DNA of 64,000 nucleotides, taken from Limosilactobacillus sp. Its GTDB lineage: Bacteria > Bacillota > Bacilli > Lactobacillales > Lactobacillaceae. The stretch is taken from NCBI RefSeq assembly GCF_022482365.1, contig NZ_JAKVPE010000001.1, positions 744,001 through 808,000 on the forward strand. Direction: 5' to 3'. A program made the translations under genes and the position numbers. Shown in pieces: positions 41,619-54,180 of the stretch. Positions within the stretch are counted from its first letter, which is position 1. Each line of letters starts with the position of its first letter. The notes beneath the pieces were generated by a model, which was not told the DNA's origin, made no database searches, and was given only the letters and a program-made list of their open reading frames with translations.

Positions 41619-42350
41619 TTAGTACCAACCATGTGATTGCCAGAATGCCTGTGCGGCAGTCCAGGAACCGTAACGGCTAGCAACGTATTGGTCAGCAACC
41701 TTTTCCTGGTTAGCAGCGGAGTAGTCACCGTTCAGGTAGGAAGCGGAAAGTTGGTACTTACCGATGTACTGACCGTTAGTAGCGGTGTAGGAACCACCAG
41801 ATTCACGAGCGGCAATCCAGGCCTTAGCAGCGGCATCGTTGCCACTAACGCTGGAAGTGTAGCTAGTGGAGCTCGTGTTGGTTGCAGCAGCTTGGCTGTA
41901 ACGAGCAGTAGCGTAAGCAGTCTGAGTGGTGTTGGCAGTAGCAGCAGCACTAGTAGACTGTTGACTTTGGCTAGCAGCTTGACTAGTAGCTGCAGCGCTG
42001 GTTGCTTGGCTAGTGGTGTTTTGACTAGCACTAGCAGTGTTTTCAGGAGTTGCGCTCGGCAGAGTTGCAACTTCTTGAGCGGTTGCCGGAGCAACTTCGC
42101 CGTCATCCTTGATTACCAGCTTCTGGCCAACGTAGATCAGGTCCTTGTTGGCGATGTTGTTGTTGGAAGCCAGGGTATCAACGAAGCTCAGGTCATGACC
42201 AAGCTTGTAGGAGATTCCTGATAAAGTATCACCACTTTGCACCGTGTAAATTGAGTCGGCGTTTGCAGTGGTAGCAGTTGCGATGGTTCCCAGCGCAACG
42301 GCACCAGCAACAGCGGCAGTAATTTTAGCGATGTGTTTAGATAACTTCAT
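41619..42350 (-). CDS. secreted LysM protein with Apf-like C-terminal domain, copy 2
   Basis: A 243-residue paralogue of the protein at 36581-37201. The signal peptide, LysM ([20 protein letters not shown]) and the C-terminal domain ([36 protein letters not shown]) are almost unchanged. The linker is longer and is a Ser/Thr/Ala/Gln repeat-like stretch ([20 protein letters not shown]). Such linkers span the wall and vary freely. The two genes are 4.4 kb apart on the same strand. A clear WalR-like box lies upstream. Confidence 0.88.
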   Translation of the reverse strand: MKLSKHIAKITAAVAGAVALGTIATATTANADSIYTVQSGDTLSGISYKLGHDLSFVDTLASNNNIANKDLIYVGQKLVIKDDGEVAPATAQEVATLPSATPENTASASQNTTSQATSAAATSQAASQSQQSTSAAATANTTQTAYATARYSQAAATNTSSTSYTSSVSGNDAAAKAWIAARESGGSYTATNGQYIGKYQLSASYLNGDYSAANQEKVADQYVASRYGSWTAAQAFWQSHGWY

Positions 42351-42463
42351 AAAGATTCAATCCCATCCTTTTTAATTCTATAGTTTCTAAATTAAAATTT
42401 ATTATCTTGTTCAAATTGTTGACCGCTCATATCAATCAACGGTTTATACTATACACCGCGTAA

Positions 42464-42480
42464 ATTACAGGCGGATTACT
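42464..42480 (-). promoter_or_regulatory. WalR (YycF)-like box upstream of the second LysM-Apf gene
   Basis: On the minus strand AGTAAT-CCGCC-TGTAAT matches TGTAAT-N5-TGTAAT at 11 of 12 positions. TATAGT follows as a -10. The rest of the 350-base gap (42351-42705) holds only this leader and a terminator. Confidence 0.6.
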
Positions 42481-42609
42481 CCCGAATATCAATTTCCCGG
42501 CTAACCGTAACAATTTGTAATAAAAAGACACGAAGATTTTTACAAACAGGCGTTCTAATGGGCTTTCATCGTTTTCATTTTCAATTAGCAAACTGTAACA
42601 TAGACCGCT

Positions 42610-42656
42610 AAAAAAGTGGCAATTTAACCTTGAACTGGTCAAATTGCCACTTTTTT
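42610..42656 (-). terminator. terminator after the nrdG-sufD-like pair
   Basis: AAAAAGTGGCAATTTGACC and GGTTAAATTGCCACTTTTTTT pair on the minus strand. Confidence 0.85.
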
Positions 42657-42705
42657 TCATAGAATTTGGCATGTTTGTAACGTTCCCGTAACACGATTTT
42701 GGGAA

Positions 42706-43635
42706 CTAAAACTTATTCTTTAGCCAACTTGCCGCCGGTAGCCGGTCGGCCAACCGTTCCTCCGGTGCCAAGCGCACCTGAGAATCATCGAGCTGCAATG
42801 GTTCACCGGAGCCGGTCCGCAGCTCGTGAAGGATCAGGTTGTCGCCTTCTGCCTGCCCCCAGAGCGTAAACTGCCCCCGGGTTCCCTGACCATACCCGTC
42901 CAGCACTGGCCGGATCTCCTGCTGACTGCCGTACGGGACCTGGATGGCCGCTTGGGCATCCCAGGCAGCGTGCGCACCATCAAGGAAGCTGTAGAGGCTG
43001 GTCGTCACGCTGGTTGCACTCGCCTGGCCGTACTCAACCCGCAATCGACTGCCCTGGGCCTGATAAGCGTGCAGCACCTGAAGGGCCCGCGGGCAGTCAA
43101 AACGATTGAACTGCCGATAGTGCACCCGGGCCCCGGTTCCCATCAGGATCTCCACGGCGGCAAAGGCCGGCTGACTGCATTCGATCCTGGCCGTCTCCTC
43201 GATGGTCACCTGGGCCCCCGCCCCAACGATAATCAACGTATGCGGGTTCTGCAGACTGAGGACGGGGGCAAGCTTTATTGGCCCTTCAACTGTCGTCTCA
43301 TCCGGCACATAGATGAATTGGCCGCCGTCAATCCGACTGAGGTGGGCAGCATTCAGTTGCCCTTCCTGCCAGGAGAGGGCCTTCTCGGCCAGGTTTTCCT
43401 GGAGCATTTGTGAATAGTTATTGACAGCCTGAGCCAGGGGCTGGGCAACATAATCCCCGTCGTGGGTCAGCCAGCCCCTAGCTTGGCCGGGGATAACCGG
43501 CTCCCGCCACGCTTTCAGCCACTCGTCCTGCTGATCTTGCTTGGGGAAGCGTTCCTGAAGCATCCCCGCCAGCTGGCGCTTTTTTTGCAGCCAACCCGGT
43601 TCGTTCTGCCATACGGCACTTGTTAATTCTGCCAT
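42706..43635 (-). CDS. SufB/SufD-family Fe-S scaffold-like protein
   Basis: A 309-residue protein of the SufBD beta-helix family. The N-terminal helical part (LAGMLQERFPKQDQQDEWLK) leads to beta-helix repeats (HTLIIVGAGAQVTIEETARI; FAAVEILMGTGARVHYRQFN). It is shorter than typical SufD and lacks the usual SufC-binding C-terminal His/Cys pattern (end is LPAASWLKNKF). No sufC, sufS or sufU lies in the window. It is translationally close to nrdG, with GGAGG seven bases before the ATG and within the nrdG stop region. A role in loading or protecting the NrdG iron-sulfur cluster is a guess from position. Confidence 0.7.
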   Translation of the reverse strand: MAELTSAVWQNEPGWLQKKRQLAGMLQERFPKQDQQDEWLKAWREPVIPGQARGWLTHDGDYVAQPLAQAVNNYSQMLQENLAEKALSWQEGQLNAAHLSRIDGGQFIYVPDETTVEGPIKLAPVLSLQNPHTLIIVGAGAQVTIEETARIECSQPAFAAVEILMGTGARVHYRQFNRFDCPRALQVLHAYQAQGSRLRVEYGQASATSVTTSLYSFLDGAHAAWDAQAAIQVPYGSQQEIRPVLDGYGQGTRGQFTLWGQAEGDNLILHELRTGSGEPLQLDDSQVRLAPEERLADRLPAASWLKNKF

Positions 43636-43649
43636 CATGACGCCTCCGT

Positions 43650-44237
43650 TTAGTGCACCAGCTTGTCCCAAATGACCACCTTGCCGGCCGCCAGCGACTT
43701 CGGGACGTCGATGATCCGCTGGTTGGAGCTCCCCCGAAACTGCAGGGTCAGGTCCTTCTTGGCCAGTTCGAAGCGCCCGTCGACCAGGATGTCGAGGTTG
43801 TGAAGCAGCTCAACCTTGTCCGGGGAATCCTTTAAGATTTCCTCCCAGGTGTAGCCGGACCAGCTCCAAACGTCCTTGGTGTGGCCAAGTTCCTTGCGCA
43901 GCCGGTGAACCAGCTTCAGGCAGACCTGGGTGTTTAGGAAGGGCTCCCCGCCCAATAGGGTCAGCCCCTGGACGTAGCTTTGGGAAAGGTCTTCCATAAT
44001 CTGGTCCTCCAGCTCCTGGGTGTAGGGCTGACCATAGTGGAAGTTTTGGGCGGCCTTGTTGTAGCAACCAGGGCAGTTAAAGAGGCAGCCGCTGACGTAA
44101 ATGCTGCAGCGCACCCCTTCCCCATCGACGAAGTTAAAGGGCTTGTAGTCCGCAACGTACTGGGCGGAACGGTCGGCCGCCAGCCATTCCTTGGGTTCTG
44201 GGTAACGAATCTTAGTTTTTGGGTCTGTGTATGCCAT
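43650..44237 (-). CDS. nrdG: anaerobic ribonucleotide reductase activating protein
   Basis: A 195-residue radical SAM enzyme that makes the glycyl radical on NrdD. The cluster motif CxxxCxxC is in SGCLFNCPGCYNKA, followed by LLGGEPFL. GAGAGGAAAAAAG precedes the ATG. It follows nrdD on the same strand after a hairpin that could lower its expression. Confidence 0.95.
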   Translation of the reverse strand: MAYTDPKTKIRYPEPKEWLAADRSAQYVADYKPFNFVDGEGVRCSIYVSGCLFNCPGCYNKAAQNFHYGQPYTQELEDQIMEDLSQSYVQGLTLLGGEPFLNTQVCLKLVHRLRKELGHTKDVWSWSGYTWEEILKDSPDKVELLHNLDILVDGRFELAKKDLTLQFRGSSNQRIIDVPKSLAAGKVVIWDKLVH

Positions 44238-44261
44238 AATCTTTTTTCCTCTCTTATATAA

Positions 44262-44290
44262 AAAGGGAGATCAGCTCGATGATCTCCCTT
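44262..44290 (-). terminator. hairpin between nrdD and nrdG
   Basis: AAGGGAGATC and GATCTCCCTT pair around ATCGAGCT and end in TTTTTATA on the minus strand. It could partly stop transcription before nrdG. Confidence 0.75.
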
Positions 44291-44291
44291 A

Positions 44292-44310
44292 AATGCCTCC
44301 GGTGGGGGTC
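44292..44310 (-). repeat. 19-bp copy of the 3' end of tRNA-Leu(CAA)
   Basis: AATGCCTCCGGTGGGGGTC is repeated exactly at 47500-47518, where it is the acceptor and T-arm end of tRNA-Leu(CAA). Similarity breaks down beyond it. The two copies flank nrdD in the same orientation. Confidence 0.75.
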
Positions 44311-44336
44311 AAATCCGCACCGGTTTCTAGCTTTAG

Positions 44337-46571
44337 CTAAATCTGGTCACCAGTGATGTCGGCGTGAGCCTTGGTGTCCATCTGACGGTTCTTTTCAAAT
44401 TCGGCAGCGTTAGCGATCATTCCGGGGTTCATGTGCTTAACCCGGTGAATGATTTCCTCGTGCCGACCGTGAACCATTGGCCGTTGCTGTGGGTTCCCCA
44501 GGTAGCCACAAGTCCGCTTAACGACGTCACAGGTTGCCGGGTCGGAGTTGCCACACTGTGGGCACTTAAAGCCGGTTGCCGTTGGTTCGAATTCACCCTT
44601 GAAACCACACTTGAAGCACTGGTCAATTGCCGTGTTGGTTCCGAGGTAGCCAACGTGATCGTATGCCCAGTCCCAGACGGCTTCCAGGGCCTTTGGGTTC
44701 TGCCGCAGGTTCGGGTATTCGCAGTAGTGGATGAAGCCACCAGCAGCCTGGTATGGGAAGTCCTCTTCGAATTCAAGCTTCTCAAACGGGGTTGGGTGCT
44801 TCCGAACATCGTAGTGGAAACTGTTAGTGTAGTATTCCTTGTCGGTGACGTCTTCAATCCGCCCGAACTTCTTGATGTCATCCTGGCAGAAGGTATCAGT
44901 CAGCGATTCGGCAGGCGTGGAGTAGAGACTAAAGTGGTAGCCTTCCTCGTCTTCCCACTTGGCACAAAGGTCGTGCATGGCCTTGGTGATGGAAACGGCA
45001 AAGTCGTGCGCTTCCTTGTTGTGTTCCCAATTTGGACCGTAGAAGGTCGTGCAGACTTCGTAGAGTCCAATGTAGCCCAAGGAAATCGTGGCCCGGCTGT
45101 TCTTGAAGACCTCATCAACGCTGTCGGTCTTCTTCAGCCGCTTACCAAAGGCACCATACATGTAAAGCAGCGGTGCGTTTTCTGGCTTGGCCTGCTTGGT
45201 CCGTTCGATCCGGTAGTCCAGAGCGATCTTACAAATCCGCATCTTTTCCTTGAAGATCTGCCAGAAGAGCTGCTTGTCACCATTGGCTTCCAGGGCAATC
45301 CGTGGCAGGTTGACGGTAACGACCCCGAGGTTCAGCCGGCCGGAGTTGACCTCCTTACCGGTCTCAGGATCCGTCCAGCCCTGCAGGAAGGACCGACAGC
45401 CCATTGGCGTCTTGAAGCTCCCGGTGATCTCCTTGATCTTGTCGTACATTAAGAGGTCAGGATACATCCGCTTGGTGGAGCACTCCAATGCCAGCTGCTT
45501 GATGTCGTAGTTCGGGTCACCAGGATCGAGGTTTAACCCCCGTTTCAGGGTAAAGATCAGCTTTGGGAAGATGGCCGTCCGGTGTTCCTTCCCCAGGCCC
45601 TTGATCCGGATCTGCAGGATGGCCTTTTGAATTTCACGGGCAATCCAACTGGTCCCGAGGCCGAAGTTAATGGTCGTAAACGGCGTCTGACCCTGGCTGG
45701 AATAAAGAGTGTTGATCTCGTATTCCAGAGCCTGCATCGCGTCATAAATATCCTTCTTGGTCTTGGCACGGGCAAATTCTTCCCGCTTGTCGGGCGCAAT
45801 CCACTTCTCAGCGTCCTTCATGTGCTTCTCGTAGTTGATCTTGGCATATGGTTCCAGCAACTGGTCAATCCGGTTGGCAGAGCAGCCACCGTACTGGAGA
45901 GAAGCCACGTTAGCAATGATCTGTGACATCTGGGCGGTGGCCGTTTGAATCGACCGCGGTGAGGAAACCCAGGCGTTCCCAATCTTGAAGCCGTGCTTGA
46001 ACATCTCGTCGAAGTCAATCAGGCAGCAGTTGGTTTCTGGAGTCACCGGTGAGTAGTCCAGGTCGTGCCAGTGAATGTCACCACGCAGGTGCGCCTTTGC
46101 AACAATTTCGGGCAGCATCCGCAGGCCCAGTGCCCGACTTACCATCCCGGCTTCCAGATCCCGCTGTGTGTTGAAGACGTGGCTGTCCTTATTGGCATTT
46201 TCGTGAACCACCCGGGAGTTGCGGTCAAACAATTGCTCCAACTTGTGCTGCGGGTTGGTTGCCTCGGCAAAGGCTTCCTCGTCGCGCTTCCGGTAGTCCT
46301 TGTACAGCTTAACCATTTCGGGATGGCCAGCCGCCTGCAGTCCAGAAACGAAGAGGTCCGCAATCGTGGTGGTGTCCACGTTCGCCTTCTTAATCAAGTT
46401 TTCAAACAGAGTCGTTGCCACAATCTGCTTGGTCTGGTCGTCAGCATGCAAGGCACCTAAGACCAGCGCGATCTTGTAAGCGTAAAAGTCGGTAACCGTG
46501 CCGTCACGCTTAACAACTTTTAAGTCGGTCAGATTGTTTAGATCTTTTTCATCGATTATTTGTACCTTCAT
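44337..46571 (-). CDS. nrdD: anaerobic ribonucleoside-triphosphate reductase
   Basis: A 744-residue class III reductase that makes dNTPs from NTPs without oxygen. It has an N-terminal ATP-cone (VVKRDGTVTDFYAYKIALVL), the catalytic barrel (FTTINFGLGTSWIARE), a zinc site near the end with CFKCGF and CPQCGN, and the glycyl radical loop RTCGYLGNP. The start at 46571 follows GAGAGGGGA; a longer frame runs into the NrdR boxes. Together with nrdG it forms a full anaerobic system. Paired NrdR boxes upstream point to dNTP-responsive repression. Confidence 0.97.
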   Translation of the reverse strand: MKVQIIDEKDLNNLTDLKVVKRDGTVTDFYAYKIALVLGALHADDQTKQIVATTLFENLIKKANVDTTTIADLFVSGLQAAGHPEMVKLYKDYRKRDEEAFAEATNPQHKLEQLFDRNSRVVHENANKDSHVFNTQRDLEAGMVSRALGLRMLPEIVAKAHLRGDIHWHDLDYSPVTPETNCCLIDFDEMFKHGFKIGNAWVSSPRSIQTATAQMSQIIANVASLQYGGCSANRIDQLLEPYAKINYEKHMKDAEKWIAPDKREEFARAKTKKDIYDAMQALEYEINTLYSSQGQTPFTTINFGLGTSWIAREIQKAILQIRIKGLGKEHRTAIFPKLIFTLKRGLNLDPGDPNYDIKQLALECSTKRMYPDLLMYDKIKEITGSFKTPMGCRSFLQGWTDPETGKEVNSGRLNLGVVTVNLPRIALEANGDKQLFWQIFKEKMRICKIALDYRIERTKQAKPENAPLLYMYGAFGKRLKKTDSVDEVFKNSRATISLGYIGLYEVCTTFYGPNWEHNKEAHDFAVSITKAMHDLCAKWEDEEGYHFSLYSTPAESLTDTFCQDDIKKFGRIEDVTDKEYYTNSFHYDVRKHPTPFEKLEFEEDFPYQAAGGFIHYCEYPNLRQNPKALEAVWDWAYDHVGYLGTNTAIDQCFKCGFKGEFEPTATGFKCPQCGNSDPATCDVVKRTCGYLGNPQQRPMVHGRHEEIIHRVKHMNPGMIANAAEFEKNRQMDTKAHADITGDQI

Positions 46572-46615
46572 GTGAAAATCCCCTCTCGTGTTAACGATTT
46601 TTATCATAGCACAAA

Positions 46616-46661
46616 ATACTATCTATAGAAGACTTGACATTTAAAAACACTATATATTGTG
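46616..46661 (-). promoter_or_regulatory. paired NrdR boxes upstream of nrdD
   Basis: ACACTATATATTGTG (46647-46661) is a near-perfect NrdR box. A second, weaker copy ATACTATCTATAGAA (46616-46630) lies exactly 31 bases away, the three-turn spacing NrdR pairs use. TATGAT at 46603-46608 (minus) may be the -10. Confidence 0.8.
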
Positions 46662-46953
46662 GTTTACTACGTTAAATATTCCCCCAGTGCATTCCTGTTT
46701 TGCCACGGCCAATTCATTGAACGATAAGACCCGCCAAAGCCGCGATTATTGTTGCCATCCGGCAGACGTTTGATCAATTTTCAATCATTGTTTTCTCGAA
46801 TTGGCTTATCAATGGATAGGAATTATTTTTCTGAATTTAATATGATCAAATTTACATATGAGATTTGAAGGACCTATTTATTGCCGTTCTTCTCTAGATA
46901 ATTTACTGGCGAAAGCTGCCTTAAAGTGCATTACCAAGGCATTTCTTTATCAT

Positions 46954-47084
46954 TCAAAGCATTTTCGTCCATAAACGTTCAGAAATGAAGTCAAGGTGTC
47001 TTCCTTAACAGTCCGGACACCGCTGATGATTGAATAGTCCAACCAATCGTTTTTCAGCATCCAGTTAATTTCCGAACAATCATA
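46954..47084 (-). pseudogene. fragment of an unrecognised gene in a 830-base gene-poor gap
   Basis: Minus-strand frame reads INWMLKNDWLDYSIISGVRT, then VKEDTLTSFLNVYGRKCFE and a stop. It has protein-like composition but no start codon with a ribosome site and a stop directly upstream. It may be the end of a decayed gene. The remainder of 46662-47420 is AT-rich, with no credible frame or RNA recognised. Confidence 0.3.
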
Positions 47085-47420
47085 TCATCCTATAAAATGG
47101 TTTCTACCTATTAAACTCCCTCTGAAGCGAATTAAACTGGAGAGTTCTCAGGCAGAAATTTCAAACAGTTTCTATGATATCATGATTTGCCCAATAGTAA
47201 ATGCCCAAATTATGACAGAGCAGTTCACTACATATTGAAAAGGGTTCCGTAAAGGGGCTGCGTACACATTATTCCCGAGTGGTCTAAGGTAATAAGTTGA
47301 GCACATCCTAACCGACCTGTTTAGCCCAGCAGTCCGCGATGACCGTACCTACGGATCCCGGCCGTATTCCGCAGCTAACTGTTCTTCGCCGGCCGGAGCC
47401 GTTTTCAAAAACAACAAAAT

Positions 47421-47465
47421 AAAAAGAACCGCAAATCTTGTGTTTCAAGGTTTGCGGTTCTTTTA
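47421..47465 (-). terminator. terminator of the rRNA-tRNA operon
   Basis: AAAAGAACCGCAAA and TTTGCGGTTCTTTT pair, just past the last tRNA. Confidence 0.85.
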
Positions 47466-47501
47466 ATATTTAGCTGACTACTTTGTACAATTGTACTTGA
47501 A

Positions 47502-47586
47502 TGCCTCCGGTGGGGGTCGAACCCACACTCCCTCAACGGGAACTGGATTTTGAGTCCAGCGCGTCTGCCAATTCCGCCACAGAGGC
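47502..47586 (-). tRNA. tRNA-Leu(CAA)
   Basis: Class II, 85 bases. Anticodon stem-loop CTGGA-CTCAAAA-TCCAG. Last gene of the rRNA operon cluster. Its 3' end is duplicated at 44292. Confidence 0.95.
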
Positions 47587-47600
47587 ATCAGCTAACTAAA

Positions 47601-47671
<71 letters not shown>

Positions 47672-47707
47672 AAATAGTTACGATTAAGTATTATTACCTA
47701 ATCAAAA

Positions 47708-47784
47708 GGGCGGTAAGTGGGATTCGAACCCACGCGTGCCGGACCCACAAACCGGTGTGTTAACCAAACTTCACCATTACCGCC
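47708..47784 (-). tRNA. tRNA-His(GTG)
   Basis: Acceptor GGCGGTA/TACCGCC; anticodon loop TTGTGGG. The -1 position in DNA is not G, so the 5' G must be added or the numbering shifted. Confidence 0.92.
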
Positions 47785-47799
47785 AAAATATTCAGTTAA

Positions 47800-47870
47800 C
47801 AGGGATAGTAGGAATCGAACCCACAATGACGGTTTTGGAGACCGTAGTTATACCGTTTAACTATATCCCT
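47800..47870 (-). tRNA. tRNA-Trp(CCA)
   Basis: 71 bases; acceptor AGGGATA/TATCCCT; anticodon stem-loop ACGGT-CTCCAAA-ACCGT. Confidence 0.95.
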
Positions 47871-47877
47871 ATAAAAA

Positions 47878-47960
47878 TGGAGGAGAGTGGATTCGAACCA
47901 CCGAACCCGAAGGAATGGATTTACGGTCCATCGCGTTTAGCCAGACTTCGCTACTCCTCC
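47878..47960 (-). tRNA. tRNA-Tyr(GTA)
   Basis: Class II, 83 bases; acceptor GGAGGAG/CTCCTCC; anticodon stem-loop ATGGA-CCGTAAA-TCCAT. Confidence 0.95.
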
Positions 47961-47965
47961 ATAAA

Positions 47966-48038
47966 TGGCGCGGGACGGAATCGAACCGCCGACACACGGA
48001 GCTTCAATCCGTTGCTCTACCAACTGAGCTACCGAGCC
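47966..48038 (-). tRNA. tRNA-Phe(GAA) with an acceptor-stem mismatch
   Basis: 73 bases; anticodon stem-loop ACGGA-TTGAAGC-TCCGT. The acceptor GGCTCGG faces CCGCGCC, leaving a T4-C69 mismatch where CCGAGCC would pair fully. Confidence 0.93.
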
Positions 48039-48074
48039 ATCGTATGTTTGATTGATGCAACATAAGAGTTGCAA

Positions 48075-48147
48075 TGGAGGATACAGGGCTCGAACCTGTG
48101 ACCCTCTGCTTGTAAGGCAGACGCTCTCCCAACTGAGCTAATCCTCC
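48075..48147 (-). tRNA. tRNA-Val(TAC)
   Basis: 73 bases; acceptor GGAGGAT/ATCCTCC; anticodon stem-loop TCTGC-CTTACAA-GCAGA. Confidence 0.92.
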
Positions 48148-48152
48148 AAAAG

Positions 48153-48224
48153 TGACCCGTGCGGGATTTGAACCCACGATACCAGCGTGAAAGGCTGGTG
48201 TCTTAACCACTTGACTAACGGGTC
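48153..48224 (-). tRNA. tRNA-Glu(TTC)
   Basis: 72 bases; acceptor GACCCGT/ACGGGTC; anticodon stem-loop CCAGC-CTTTCAC-GCTGG. Confidence 0.93.
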
Positions 48225-48229
48225 ATTAA

Positions 48230-48321
48230 CGGAGAGTAAGGGATTCGAACCCTTGATACAGGCTTTAACCCGTATACAGCATTTCCAATGCTGCTCCTTC
48301 GGCCAACTCGGACAACTCTCC
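48230..48321 (-). tRNA. tRNA-Ser(GGA)
   Basis: Class II, 92 bases; acceptor GGAGAGT/ACTCTCC; anticodon stem-loop CAGCA-TTGGAAA-TGCTG. Confidence 0.94.
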
Positions 48322-48351
48322 AATATCCAAGCTTTTATCAAAGCTTGCTTT

Positions 48352-48470
48352 TGCGTGGCAACGTCCTATCCTCGCAGGGAGCGATCCCCCAACTACTTTC
48401 GGCGTGTTGAAGCTTAACTGCTGTGTTCGGCATGGGAACAGGTGTATCCTTCAAGCCATCATCACCACAC
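48352..48470 (-). rRNA. rrf: 5S ribosomal RNA
   Basis: The minus strand runs from TGTGGTGATGATGGC to GTTGCCACGCA, with the internal GAACACAGCAGTTAAG-type loop. Ends are approximate. Confidence 0.95.
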
Positions 48471-48545
48471 TACCCTCTCGGGTGAGAGCTTATGCTCTCA
48501 AAACTAAACAATATCCATTTCTTCAATAAACCTAACCGCTCTTCT

Positions 48546-51468
<2,923 letters not shown>

Positions 51469-51634
51469 TGATGATCACTTCGTGATCACCTTGATTAATT
51501 GAGTTAGCGATTATTTCGTTAATAAAACTCAAATAACGCGGTGTTCTCGGTTTATTGTTTTAAGTTAATAAATAAGAAAATAGATATTATTTAGTTTTCA
51601 AAGTACAAGCTCGTGCCAACCTCGCGATTGGCAA

Positions 51635-51707
51635 TGGAGAATAACGGAATCGAACCGATGACCTCCTGCTTGCAAAGCAGGTGCTCTCCCAGCTGAGCTA
51701 ATTCCCC
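51635..51707 (-). tRNA. tRNA-Ala(TGC) in the 16S-23S spacer
   Basis: 73 bases; anticodon loop TTTGCAA; acceptor GGGGAAT/ATTCTCC. Confidence 0.95.
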
Positions 51708-51711
51708 ATAA

Positions 51712-51786
<75 letters not shown>

Positions 51787-51867
51787 AAATAAGCGTCTCA
51801 GTAAGTTCTGAAGGTAAACCCCTCAAAACTAAACAAAGTTTCAACTAATGTGTAGGTTCCGTTTTAT

Positions 51868-53447
<1,580 letters not shown>

Positions 53448-53620
53448 TAAAATATAAGAATTTGAGATAGCTCTCAAATTAAAAGTTATTAAGCGAATTG
53501 ACTTCGCAAATGTTTTGCTTCAAATCACCGAAGTGATTGAAGACCCTACACATTTGATTCGTCGAAACTTTGTTCAGTTTTCAAAGGTCTACCGTTTGTT
53601 AGCACAAAACTAACAAATAA

Positions 53621-53649
53621 ATTTTATCATCTCATCAGCGGCTTGTCAA
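53621..53649 (-). promoter_or_regulatory. rRNA operon promoter
   Basis: On the minus strand TTGACA (53644-53649), a 17-base spacer and TAAAAT (53621-53626) precede the 16S gene by about 175 bases. The leader between holds a hairpin (AATTTGAGAG/CTCTCAAATT) and no gene. Confidence 0.85.
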
Positions 53650-53831
53650 GAACAAATTTCAATTCCTTTTTGCTGCCGGTTTTAACAAACTCACGAGACA
53701 ACTTTATTATAATAACAAATCACCTGAGATCTGTCAACCGCTATTTTGAAGAAGCAATCAACTGCATCCCCGCAACAGCATGTATTAATATACCAACCAT
53801 TTCGATTCCCGTCAACACTTTTTTGCAACAT

Positions 53832-54080
53832 CTAAAAAGTATTTTCAAAATCATACAAACAGTTAAAAACCTCAACCGCCACCAGATCAATATTGTCAAA
53901 ACGGAATCGTTCCCGCGGACGAAAACGGACGAAGATATACTCGCCGCGATCCTGAACGTAGGTCACTTCACAGACCGGAATACCAAAAACCTCAAAGGTC
54001 CGGCGCTGGCGGTTCCCAGTATGGTCAAACTGCATCGCGGTCAGGCGCCGAATAATGTGGACCAGCTGTGAATCAGCCAT
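53832..54080 (-). CDS. YkuJ-like DUF1797 protein
   Basis: An 82-residue protein. The pattern LVHIIRRLTAMQ, RTFEVFGIPVCEVTYV and FRFDNIDLVAVEVFNCLYDF follows Bacillus YkuJ, a small conserved protein of unknown function. AAGGAGGGG precedes the ATG. Confidence 0.8.
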   Translation of the reverse strand: MADSQLVHIIRRLTAMQFDHTGNRQRRTFEVFGIPVCEVTYVQDRGEYIFVRFRPRERFRFDNIDLVAVEVFNCLYDFENTF

Positions 54081-54180
54081 TTCAACCCCTCCTTTTCTTC
54101 AAAGACACCATTCTAGATTACTATTGTCTTAATTTTCTGTAAACAAAAAAGTCATGCTGAAGTGCATGACAATCTTATTT

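Noticed and set aside
47736-48417. Open frames across the tRNA cluster
   Set aside because: They run through tRNA genes and have no ribosome sites.
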